DNA of 53,740 nt, from contig JBCCHN010000027.1 of assembly GCA_039028695.1 (NCBI GenBank), positions 1 to 53,740 of the forward strand, in the 5' to 3' direction. Position 1 is the first letter of the stretch, and every line of letters begins with the position of its first letter. The position numbers were made by a program, and so were the translations under genes. This DNA is from JANQKX01 sp039028695. GTDB taxonomy: Bacteria > Pseudomonadota > Alphaproteobacteria > Kiloniellales > Kiloniellaceae. The notes beneath the pieces were generated by a model. That model had not been told where the DNA came from, ran no database searches, and saw only the letters and a program-made list of their open reading frames with translations. This document shows positions 1 to 6,970 of this stretch, in pieces.

Positions 1-1
1 A

Positions 2-913
2 GGCGGCGTTGTGGTGGAGCAAGGCCCGACGGCGCAGGTTTTTGAGGCGCCAAGAGAGGCTTATACCAAGATGCTGCTGGCCGCGGAGCCCAGCGGGCGT
101 AAGGCGCCGTCGGCCGAGCCCGACAGGGTGGTCTTGGAAGGTCGAAATATCCGTGTGGTTTTTCCCACGGTTACGGGGAGCTGGTGGGCGCGCGAGAAAG
201 GGTATTTTACCGCGGTGGATGGCGTGGACTTAGCCCTGCGGCCCGGCCAAACCATCGGCGTGGTGGGCGAGTCGGGCTCTGGCAAGACCACGTTGGGGCG
301 GGCTTTGCTGCGCTTGCAAGATTGCAAGGGTCAGATCCGCTTCGACGGCCGGGATCTAGCAGCGCTGGACCGGACAGCGATGCGGCCCCTGCGCAAGGAA
401 CTGCAGCTGGTCTTTCAAGACCCCTTCGGGTCTCTGAGCCCTCGCTTGACCGCCGGTCAAATTGTCACGGAAGGCTTGCTGGTGCACGAACCGTCATTGA
501 ACCGCCGGCAACGGGACCAACGAGCTGTCGAGGCCTTCGCGGAGGTTCAATTGGACCCCGCTTGGCGCAACCGCTATCCCCATGAGTTTTCCGGCGGCCA
601 ACGCCAGCGCATTGCCATCGCCCGGGCCATGATCTTGAAGCCCAAGGTGGTGGTGCTAGACGAGCCGACCTCGGCCCTGGATCGCTCGGTGCAAAAGCAG
701 ATTGTGGAGCTGCTGCGGGAGCTTCAAGCGTCCCATGACCTTTCCTACATTTTCATCAGCCACGACTTGGCGGTGGTTCGGGCCCTGTCCGATTACATCG
801 TGGTTATGAAAGACGGCCGCGTGGTGGAGGAGGGGGAAACGGATTGCGTCTTCGCGGCGCCGCAGAATGGTTATACGCAAAGGTTACTGGCGGCGGCTTT
901 TGGAGAAGGATAA
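2..913 (+). CDS. ABC transporter ATPase, oligopeptide/microcin C type (YejF-like fusion), 3' part
   Basis: This is the C-terminal part of an ATP-binding subunit that powers an oligopeptide-type importer at the inner membrane. The frame is open to the left edge, so the true start lies outside. The first 30 or so residues (VEQGPTAQVF, then YTKMLLAAEPSG) look like the tail of a first ATPase domain. A complete second domain follows, which is the YejF/DppD-DppF fusion layout. That second domain has Walker A GESGSGKTT near residue 90, Q-loop FQDPFGSLSPR near 140, signature SGGQRQR near 195, Walker B VVVLDEPTSALD near 215 and the H-loop SHD. Permease and binding-protein genes would be expected upstream. 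The peptide specificity cannot be read from this fragment. Confidence 0.93.
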   Translation, partial: GGVVVEQGPTAQVFEAPREAYTKMLLAAEPSGRKAPSAEPDRVVLEGRNIRVVFPTVTGSWWAREKGYFTAVDGVDLALRPGQTIGVVGESGSGKTTLGRALLRLQDCKGQIRFDGRDLAALDRTAMRPLRKELQLVFQDPFGSLSPRLTAGQIVTEGLLVHEPSLNRRQRDQRAVEAFAEVQLDPAWRNRYPHEFSGGQRQRIAIARAMILKPKVVVLDEPTSALDRSVQKQIVELLRELQASHDLSYIFISHDLAVVRALSDYIVVMKDGRVVEEGETDCVFAAPQNGYTQRLLAAAFGEG

Positions 914-1007
914 GCAATCCAATGGGAGGATTCCGGTGCTGACTCCTTTTCCATTTTATTTGCCAAGTTTGGACGAATGCTCAAGGCTTTAAATGCCATA
1001 AGTGGCA

Positions 1008-1033
1008 GCCGCCCACGACACGATGTGGGCGGC
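1008..1033. terminator. Hairpin between convergent genes
   Basis: A perfect 9-bp stem (GCCGCCCAC with GTGGGCGGC) encloses an 8-nt loop, between the ABC ATPase and the convergent YHS gene. Neither side has a clear T-run, so it is a stable hairpin in a terminator position rather than a textbook intrinsic terminator. Confidence 0.5.
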
Positions 1034-1067
1034 AGGAGTTTAGGGGCTGTCGTGGGATTATTGTTGA

Positions 1068-1508
1068 TTAATAGGGAGCAATTTTAATCCAATTATCATC
1101 CCCTTGGGCAATGTGCGTGGGAATATCCGTGCGCCATTTTTCCTGGGCTCCTTCGTGTACCTTAATATAGAGCTTCCCATCCTCGATTTGCCAGACCTGG
1201 GGGTCGCCCGGGCGTTTGTAATTTTGCGACGCAGCCCAAGCACAATAGCCGTCGTACTGAGGGGCGTAGGCAACTGGGTCGGCAGCGAACTTGTCCCGGT
1301 TTTCCTCTGACGAGAAATACCAAACCGCACCATTCCAGAAGTGATGGTGTTTCGCCCGTCCCGGAACCGCTTCGCCATCAGTGAAATAAGAAACGGTGTC
1401 GTATCCGCCGATAGCCGTTGCGAGCTGGTTCGTTGCGCTTGCCGCCTGAGCAAATACAATACCCGATACGAAGACAGCCGCAGCAAAGAGATTCTTCAAC
1501 ATTTGCAT
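1068..1508 (-). CDS. Secreted YHS-domain protein
   Basis: A 146-residue protein of the YHS family, small domains often linked to metal handling. A signal peptide is visible at residues 3-23 (LKNLFAAAVFVSGIVFAQAA), so it should be periplasmic. The YHS core begins with GGYDTVSYF and continues through a His-rich stretch (AKHHHFW) to the FAADPVAYAPQYDGYCAWA segment, which is typical of secreted YHS proteins in proteobacteria. The open frame extends 30 codons upstream, but those codons do not fit a signal peptide. ATG at 1508 or the next ATG at 1502, which has GGGA about 8 nt upstream, is the likely start. No partner gene is adjacent. The metal or redox role is a family-level inference. Confidence 0.85.
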   Translation of the reverse strand: MQMLKNLFAAAVFVSGIVFAQAASATNQLATAIGGYDTVSYFTDGEAVPGRAKHHHFWNGAVWYFSSEENRDKFAADPVAYAPQYDGYCAWAASQNYKRPGDPQVWQIEDGKLYIKVHEGAQEKWRTDIPTHIAQGDDNWIKIAPY

Positions 1509-1676
1509 TCCCAATCTTTCATTTGTATCCACATCAGCCCGACGACAGTGGTTCCAATGTGGAAAGGTTGCTTGACGGCAGCAAGGTGGCAAAGTCATGT
1601 GTGGTGCGAATAAAGAAGCATTAAAGTTTCTATAATGATCACAGGGATGTGTTACCTTGATGCCGTCAGAGGAACA

Positions 1677-1818
1677 TTGATCTCTTGATTGTCGCTTTTA
1701 CATTTTCTTTATGTGAGCCTTCGGATCATGAGACCAGAACTGGCTCAAGGTGTCCGATAAATGAGTAAGGCTAACGTGACAGTCTCGATCAATCAGAGAT
1801 CAAATTAAACGTCGAGAC
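1677..1818. repeat. Inverted repeats in the intergenic or leader region upstream of the methyltransferase
   Basis: The 369-bp gap between the divergent YHS and methyltransferase genes holds two interleaved inverted repeats. Positions 1677-1691 (TTGATCTCTTGATTG) can pair with 1790-1803 (CAATCAGAGATCAA) over 14 base pairs with one bulged T. Positions 1782-1788 (GTCTCGA) can pair with 1812-1818 (TCGAGAC). The 3' arm of the long helix lies inside the loop of the short hairpin, so the two would form a pseudoknot or compete. This could be a structured 5' leader, a small RNA or a pair of operators. The rest of the gap shows nothing recognisable. Confidence 0.5.
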
Positions 1819-1877
1819 AGATTAGGTCAGAATGAACACATGCTTGCCGTGCAATTCAGGGTCCGGGAGTCCAAGGA

Positions 1878-2663
1878 ATGAGTGAAAATAGCAGTCACGA
1901 AGAAGAATACGATGACGATATGGTGGCCATGTTGGAGACCATTTGGGGTGAGGCCTTTATGGCGCCTGGCGGGCCGGAAACCGTGCGCCGCATTGTGCAG
2001 GGGGTGGATCTCCAGGATAAGACTCTGCTCGATGTGGGTTGCGGCTTGGGTGGTGGCGATCTGATTTTAGCCGGCGAGTTGGGGGCACGGGTCACCGGGA
2101 TCGATCTTGGCGCCCCGCTTTTGGAGCGGGCACGACGATATGCTGCAAAGGCCGGACTTTCAGAACGGATCGAGTTCCGCCAGGTGGAACCGGGCCCATT
2201 TCCTTTTGCGGATGAAAGCTTTGACGTGGTCTATAGCTGCGGCGCCATTATCCACATGCCTGATAAAGATGCTATGTTTGCCGAGATCAAGCGGGTGTTG
2301 AAACCGGGCGGGATCTTAGTCGGCTATGACTGGTTGAAGGGGCCAGGACCAATCAGCGCGGACATGGCTTATTGGATTGAGCTCGAAGGGCTCTCTTTTT
2401 CCATGGAAACCCTGGAGGATTATGGTCGGGGTCTGACTGCGGCGGGTTTTGCCAATGTTGAAACGCAGGGCGATGGCGGTTGGTATGCGCGCAAGAGTGC
2501 AGCGGAGCTTGAGGAGATGAAGGGGCCCTTGGCAGAGACCTTGGTGGCCGCTTTGGGCCAGGAAAAGTATGAGCATTTTCTGGAAGATTGGCGCATGACA
2601 GCGGTGGTGGCCAAGAGCGGGGAAATGAAGCCCGGGTATTTTCGCGCGACCAAGGCGCCCTGA
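1878..2663 (+). CDS. Class I SAM-dependent methyltransferase (UbiE/phosphoethanolamine N-methyltransferase-like)
   Basis: A 261-residue cytosolic methyltransferase. The SAM-binding Rossmann fold is clear: motif I LLDVGCGLGGG near residue 50, the acidic end of strand 2 (VTGIDLG) near 73, and FDVVYSCGAIIHMPDK near 115, followed by IKRVLKPGG. The IIHMPDK motif and overall length resemble phosphoethanolamine N-methyltransferase and related UbiE/COQ5-group enzymes. The C-terminal 90 residues, which would set the substrate, were not recognised. The start has GGGAG 9 nt upstream. The gene stands alone behind the leader with inverted repeats. Choline-lipid synthesis is one possible role but is not shown by the neighbourhood. 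Confidence 0.85.
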   Translation: MSENSSHEEEYDDDMVAMLETIWGEAFMAPGGPETVRRIVQGVDLQDKTLLDVGCGLGGGDLILAGELGARVTGIDLGAPLLERARRYAAKAGLSERIEFRQVEPGPFPFADESFDVVYSCGAIIHMPDKDAMFAEIKRVLKPGGILVGYDWLKGPGPISADMAYWIELEGLSFSMETLEDYGRGLTAAGFANVETQGDGGWYARKSAAELEEMKGPLAETLVAALGQEKYEHFLEDWRMTAVVAKSGEMKPGYFRATKAP

Positions 2664-2760
2664 GGCAGCTGACTTCCGTGCACTTAATGAAGTTTAATTT
2701 TCCCAGCCTTTCGGCGGGGCAAAAATCTGCTATGGTAAAAGAAAAAACTGGGAGGGCGCC

Positions 2761-3084
2761 ATGTGCCAGATTTTTGCTGGTCAAAGTAAAGAAAACTATA
2801 CCTGCGAGACGCGTTCTATGCGGCTGCGCGGATTTTCCACCTCAATCCGACTAGAGGCGGCCTTTTGGTCGGTCTTGGATGAGATCGCGGCGCAGGAAGA
2901 TGTTACCGTGCCTCAGTTCGTCTCAAAACTGCATGAAGAGGTGGAGGCCTTGCATGGCGAAGTGCAAAACTTCACTTCCTTGTTGCGCTGCGCTTGTTTG
3001 ATCTACCTTAGGGGCGATCAGCAAGCAGATGGCCCACAGGCAGACGTCCCACAAGCGGGCGGTCACGGCATCGCAGCGGAGTAG
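2761..3084 (+). CDS. Ribbon-helix-helix domain protein (PF13467-like)
   Basis: A 107-residue protein with the alphaproteobacterial ribbon-helix-helix layout: MCQIFAGQ at the N terminus, then ETRSMRLRGFSTSIRLEAAFW, where the beta strand contacts DNA or partner, and a helix pair ending in LHEEVEALHGEVQNFTSLLR. It is probably a small DNA-binding or regulatory protein. The start is supported by GGGAGGG 5 nt upstream. The last 25 residues (QQADGPQADVPQAGG) are low complexity. Its target is unknown, and the neighbours (methyltransferase, glyoxalase) give no clear hint. Confidence 0.8.
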   Translation: MCQIFAGQSKENYTCETRSMRLRGFSTSIRLEAAFWSVLDEIAAQEDVTVPQFVSKLHEEVEALHGEVQNFTSLLRCACLIYLRGDQQADGPQADVPQAGGHGIAAE

Positions 3085-3156
3085 TATCCCAATACCACCC
3101 GGCGCCGTGCGCAGCCTATAAACTATCCCGCAAGCATCATTCGCGGGAGTTTGTTT

Positions 3157-3552
3157 ATGGCCAAAGCCATCCATTCCATGATCCGGGTTCTGGACGAGGA
3201 CCGATCTATTGATTTTTACCAGCGCGCCTTCGGCATGACGGTGGCTGAACGCATGGACTTTGACAGTTTCACGCTGGTCTACCTTAGGAACCCGGAAAAC
3301 GACTTCGAATTGGAGCTAACCGTCAACAAGGGCCAGGAAGAGCCTTATGAAATGGGGAATGGCTACGGTCACATCGCTTTCGTGGTGGACGACCTGGAAA
3401 GCGAACACGGCCGTTTCACTGAAGAGGGCCTTGAGCCCCGCAAATTGGTCGAGTTCGCGCCAGGCGGTTCGGTCATCGCGAAGTTTTTCTTCGTGACCGA
3501 TCCGGATGGTTATCAGATCGAAGTGCTGCAACGCCACGGGCGTTATCAATAA
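3157..3552 (+). CDS. gloA: Lactoylglutathione lyase (glyoxalase I)
   Basis: A 131-residue glyoxalase/VOC-fold enzyme expected to convert the hemithioacetal of methylglyoxal and glutathione into S-lactoylglutathione in the cytosol. The sequence follows the GloA pattern: HSMIRVLDEDRSIDFYQRAFGM at the N terminus, LVYLRNPENDFELELTVN, then GYGHIAFVVDDLE, and TDPDGYQIEVLQ at the C terminus. The His near the start and the Glu and His of the later motifs match metal-ligand positions of the family. The frame could open at a TTG at 3151, but ATG at 3157 has GGGAG 7 nt upstream and is preferred. Confidence 0.9.
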   Translation: MAKAIHSMIRVLDEDRSIDFYQRAFGMTVAERMDFDSFTLVYLRNPENDFELELTVNKGQEEPYEMGNGYGHIAFVVDDLESEHGRFTEEGLEPRKLVEFAPGGSVIAKFFFVTDPDGYQIEVLQRHGRYQ

Positions 3553-3650
3553 GACAATTGATGCCAACTGGTTGCGGTTCGCGGCACGTGTCTTTGGTGC
3601 TTTTTAGACGGCCTTGGGCCGGGCACTTAGATAAATGAGGGAGGGCACAG

Positions 3651-4190
3651 ATGTTACAAAAAAACAGTTTAAAGGCGTTGAGCAGGCGAGATTTGCTCAA
3701 ATCCGGGGTCGCGGCCGGGGCGACCTTTGTGGTCGGCGCCAATTTTCTGACCCATGCAAGCGAGGCTTGGGCAATGGAGACCAAGGCACTGTCGCCGTCG
3801 TCCATGGCGACCTTGGTGCAGGTGGCCCGGGATATCTATCCCCATGACCGGATCGCCGATCAATACTATGCCATCGCGGTTAAGGGGCACGACGATGCCG
3901 CGGCCGAAGACGAGGCCAAAAAGCAAATGTTCGAAGACGGCATCGCCAATTTGGACAGCCTTGCCCAAGGCGCCGGACATCCCAGTTATATCGCCGTGGG
4001 CTGGGAGGACGACCGGGTCGCCCTGCTGAAGCAGATTGAAGACACTCCCATGTTCCAAGAGGTGCGGGGCGGCTTGGTGGTCGGCCTTTATAACCAGCCC
4101 GAGGTCTGGCCGATATTCGGCTATGAGGGCGAATCCTTTTCCAAGGGCGGCTATCTCGCCCGCGGATTTGACGATATCGCTTGGCTTTAA
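3651..4190 (+). CDS. Tat-exported small subunit of a GMC-type dehydrogenase (gluconate 2-dehydrogenase subunit 3-like)
   Basis: A 179-residue periplasmic protein. It carries a twin-arginine signal, SRRDLLKSG at residues 11-19, followed by a hydrophobic stretch and AWAME as a likely cleavage site. The body resembles the subunit-3 family of membrane-associated gluconate/sorbitol dehydrogenases (TLVQVARDIYPHDRIADQYYA), which helps export and stabilise the flavoprotein partner. The GMC flavoprotein gene starts 30 bp downstream, which supports an operon. GGAGGG lies 6 nt before the ATG. The large subunit has no signal of its own, so co-export on this Tat signal is likely. Confidence 0.85.
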   Translation: MLQKNSLKALSRRDLLKSGVAAGATFVVGANFLTHASEAWAMETKALSPSSMATLVQVARDIYPHDRIADQYYAIAVKGHDDAAAEDEAKKQMFEDGIANLDSLAQGAGHPSYIAVGWEDDRVALLKQIEDTPMFQEVRGGLVVGLYNQPEVWPIFGYEGESFSKGGYLARGFDDIAWL

Positions 4191-4220
4191 TCGGCATCGG
4201 CTTTGTTTGGGAGATAAAAA

Positions 4221-5792
4221 ATGGTTGCACCCTATGATATGAGTGACGACAGCGTTGTCGTCGTAATTGGAACCGGTGCCGGCGGAGGCACCTTGGCGAA
4301 TGAGCTGGCGCAAAAGGGCGTCTCGGTGGTGGCGCTGGAAGCCGGCGGCCGGCACCTGCCCGAAGATTACTTGAATGACGAATGGTCCAGTTTTGGGCAA
4401 TTGGCTTGGCTGGACATGCGCACCACCTCGGGCGATTGGCGGGTAAGTCGGGATTTCCCCAACCTGCCGGCCTGGATCGTTAAGGCAGTCGGCGGCTCGA
4501 CCGTTCACTGGGCCGGCGCATCCTTGCGCTTTCAAGACCATGAATGGCGGGTGAAAAGTGAATACGGGGACATCGAAGGAGCAAACCTGTTGGATTGGCC
4601 CATTACGGGAGAGGAGATGGACCCCTGGTACACCCTGGCCGAGGATAAGATCGGCGTGACCCGAACGGGCGATCGACCGGGCTTGCCGGGCAATAACAAC
4701 TACAAAGTCATGGAAGCCGGCGCCAAGAAGCTGGGTTATAAGGACGTTCATACCGGCCGTATGGGGATCAATTCCATCGATCGAGATGACCGACCCATGT
4801 GCCAACAGGCTGGGTTCTGTTTCCAAGGTTGCAAATATGGCGCCAAGTGGTCGACGGCCTACACGGAAATTCCAAAGGGTGAGGACACGGGTAACTTGGA
4901 GGTTCGAGAGCATGCTCACGTGCTGACCATCGAACATGATGACAGCGGTAAGGTCACCGGTGTGGTCTATGCGGACAAGGATGGCAATCAGCATATGCAA
5001 AAGGCCCGTGCCGTCGCCGTCGCCGGTAATTCCATTGAAAGTCCGCGGCTGTTGCTGAATTCTGCGTCGTCCAAATATCCGGACGGTTTGGCCAATTCGT
5101 CGGGTCAGGTGGGTAAAAACTATATGCGGCACATGACGGGATCGGTCTATGCGATTTTTGATCATCCCGTGCGCATGTGGCGGGGCACCACCATGGCCGG
5201 CATCGTGACGGATGAGTCCATCAACGATCCGTCCCGCGGTTTTGTTGGCGGCTACGAGATGGAGACCCTGTCGATCGGTGTGCCCTTCATGGCGGCCTTT
5301 TTGGATCCGGGAGCCTGGGGGCGTTCCTTTACCTCGGCCATGGATGGCTATGAAAACATGGCCGGTATGTGGCTGGTGGGTGAAGACATGCCCCAGGAGT
5401 CCAACGGGGTGACCTTGCATGGGGAGATCAAAGATCAGCACGGCCTGCCGGTTCCCAATGTGCATTTCACCGATCATCCCAACGATATTGCCATGCGCAA
5501 TCACGCCTATCAGCAGGGCGCGGCCATTTATGATGCGGTGGGGGCGACCCGGTCATTCCCGACGCCACCCTATCCCTCGACCCATAATCTGGGAACGAAC
5601 CGGATGTCGGAAAATGCGGCTGATGGGGTGGTGAACAAACATGGGCAGGCCCATGATATTCCTAACCTCTTTATTTCCGACGGCAGCCAGTTCACCACCG
5701 GCGCGGCGGAAAATCCGACCCTGACCATCGTGGCCCTGGCCATTCGTCAGGCGGACTACATTGCCGATCAAATGAACAAAGGAAACATCTGA
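4221..5792 (+). CDS. GMC-family FAD dehydrogenase, large subunit
   Basis: A 523-residue glucose-methanol-choline oxidoreductase, a flavoprotein that oxidises an alcohol or sugar substrate. The FAD dinucleotide-binding motif is GTGAGGG at residues 17-23. KAVGGSTVHWAGASLRF is the second family signature, and the C-terminal block (STHNLGTNRM, then IPNLFISDGSQFTTG and NPTLTIVALA) carries the catalytic His region. It resembles the gluconate/sorbitol dehydrogenase branch. GGGAG is 7 nt upstream of the ATG. Known three-subunit enzymes pass electrons to a membrane cytochrome c, but no such gene follows here. The substrate cannot be read from sequence. Confidence 0.9.
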   Translation: MVAPYDMSDDSVVVVIGTGAGGGTLANELAQKGVSVVALEAGGRHLPEDYLNDEWSSFGQLAWLDMRTTSGDWRVSRDFPNLPAWIVKAVGGSTVHWAGASLRFQDHEWRVKSEYGDIEGANLLDWPITGEEMDPWYTLAEDKIGVTRTGDRPGLPGNNNYKVMEAGAKKLGYKDVHTGRMGINSIDRDDRPMCQQAGFCFQGCKYGAKWSTAYTEIPKGEDTGNLEVREHAHVLTIEHDDSGKVTGVVYADKDGNQHMQKARAVAVAGNSIESPRLLLNSASSKYPDGLANSSGQVGKNYMRHMTGSVYAIFDHPVRMWRGTTMAGIVTDESINDPSRGFVGGYEMETLSIGVPFMAAFLDPGAWGRSFTSAMDGYENMAGMWLVGEDMPQESNGVTLHGEIKDQHGLPVPNVHFTDHPNDIAMRNHAYQQGAAIYDAVGATRSFPTPPYPSTHNLGTNRMSENAADGVVNKHGQAHDIPNLFISDGSQFTTGAAENPTLTIVALAIRQADYIADQMNKGNI

Positions 5793-5824
5793 TCAGCCCA
5801 CTCGTGTTGGGTTTGTATGCTTAT

Positions 5825-5854
5825 GGGGCCGCGTCGATCGCGGCCCCTTTTTTT
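5825..5854 (+). terminator. Intrinsic terminator
   Basis: A perfect 9-bp GC-rich stem (GGGGCCGCG with CGCGGCCCC) with a 5-nt loop is followed by seven T residues, 33 bp after the GMC dehydrogenase stop. It ends the dehydrogenase operon ahead of the convergent LacI gene. Confidence 0.93.
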
Positions 5855-5872
5855 AAGGGTTGCCGGACCGGT

Positions 5873-6964
5873 TCAGGTGGTGCCGCCCTGTATCAGCTCT
5901 ACGTCCAAGGTAATGGAGCGTTTTTGAAACTGTCCCGCTTTCAAGCGATGGATCATCTCGTGCCCGGCTGTAGTCCCTATGTCGTAGCCGGGCGAGCGGA
6001 TGGTGGTGAGCAAGGGGTCTGAATACTGCCAAAAGTCAAAGGCGTTAAAGCCGGTGATTTTGATGTCTTGGGGAATGCGAGCCCCCCTTGATTTAAGAAA
6101 TTTGAGGGCGGCGATCCCCATCTGATCGTTCATAGCAATGATGGCGTCGGTGGGACTGGTCTTGGTAAGAGCCTGCCTAAGGGCCACTTGGGTTTCCTCA
6201 AAGCGGCCGCTTCCGCAATCCACCGCGTGCAGGCCCGTGGTCCGGCCACTCTCGGCCAAGGCCTGGGCGACGCCCTTTTCCCGCTCACGGATGGCCTGCC
6301 ATTGGGTATGGGATTGCTTGAGCAGCCAAAAGCGCCGGGCACCCCGTTCTAACAGATGGCGCGTAATGAGATGGCCGCCTCGCCGGTCGTCTTGAAGCAC
6401 GGCGCAGCAATCGGCGAGCCCTCTTTTGGGTTTTTCCAAAAAGAGAAGGGCCGGTTGATTTAGGCGGCCGACCGCATCTGTAAAGGCTTTTCGCGCCGAG
6501 CCGGACCCCGACAGCATCATGCAAAGACCGTCCGTGCGGACATGGTGTATCAGGGTCGATTGGGCCAGCTGGTCGGGACGGAGGCCCTCGAGCTGGAGGG
6601 TGTAGCCGGCGGCGTTGACCGCGTTGCTGAGACCCGAGACCACCTGCGTGGAAAAACCATCGGACAGGTATTGGGGAGACTGGTCCACGACAATCATACC
6701 GATGGAACGTTGCCGCGCGGTCCTAAGGCCCCGGGCCGCGCTATCGGGACGGTAGTTGAGTGCGGCTACAGCCTCGGCGACCCGGGTCTTGGTCTCGGCG
6801 CCCATGAAGTGATGCTTGCCATTGACGAAGTTGGACACGGTCATGGGGGAGACTTGAGCCTGGGCGGCCACCTGCTGCAGGGTCACCGGGCGAGATCCGG
6901 CTGGGCGAGAGTCGCTCGTACGAGAATCGGCAGGACGAGGAGGATGGACTTTGCCTTTTGCCAC
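5873..6964 (-). CDS. LacI-family transcriptional regulator
   Basis: A 363-residue repressor-type regulator. The LacI helix-turn-helix is at residues 27-50 (VTLQQVAAQAQVSPMTVSNFVNG), followed by the hinge NYRPDSAARGLRT. A periplasmic-binding-protein-like sensor domain then runs to the C terminus (IGMIVVDQSPQYLSDGF; DAIIAMNDQMGIAALKFL; ITGFNAFDFW; LTTIRSP). The GTG start at 6964 lies 6 bp after the stop of the MttB-family gene, with no good ribosome site of its own, so translation is probably coupled. The effector is unknown. It may sense the substrate or product of the methyltransferase or of the nearby GMC dehydrogenase. Confidence 0.93.
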   Translation of the reverse strand: MAKGKVHPPRPADSRTSDSRPAGSRPVTLQQVAAQAQVSPMTVSNFVNGKHHFMGAETKTRVAEAVAALNYRPDSAARGLRTARQRSIGMIVVDQSPQYLSDGFSTQVVSGLSNAVNAAGYTLQLEGLRPDQLAQSTLIHHVRTDGLCMMLSGSGSARKAFTDAVGRLNQPALLFLEKPKRGLADCCAVLQDDRRGGHLITRHLLERGARRFWLLKQSHTQWQAIREREKGVAQALAESGRTTGLHAVDCGSGRFEETQVALRQALTKTSPTDAIIAMNDQMGIAALKFLKSRGARIPQDIKITGFNAFDFWQYSDPLLTTIRSPGYDIGTTAGHEMIHRLKAGQFQKRSITLDVELIQGGTT

Positions 6965-6970
6965 GGGGGA

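Noticed and set aside
3669..5504. A 611-codon open frame on the minus strand
   Set aside because: It runs antisense to the Tat subunit and GMC dehydrogenase genes, whose domains and ribosome sites are clear; its product is His/Gly/Arg-rich with no domain.
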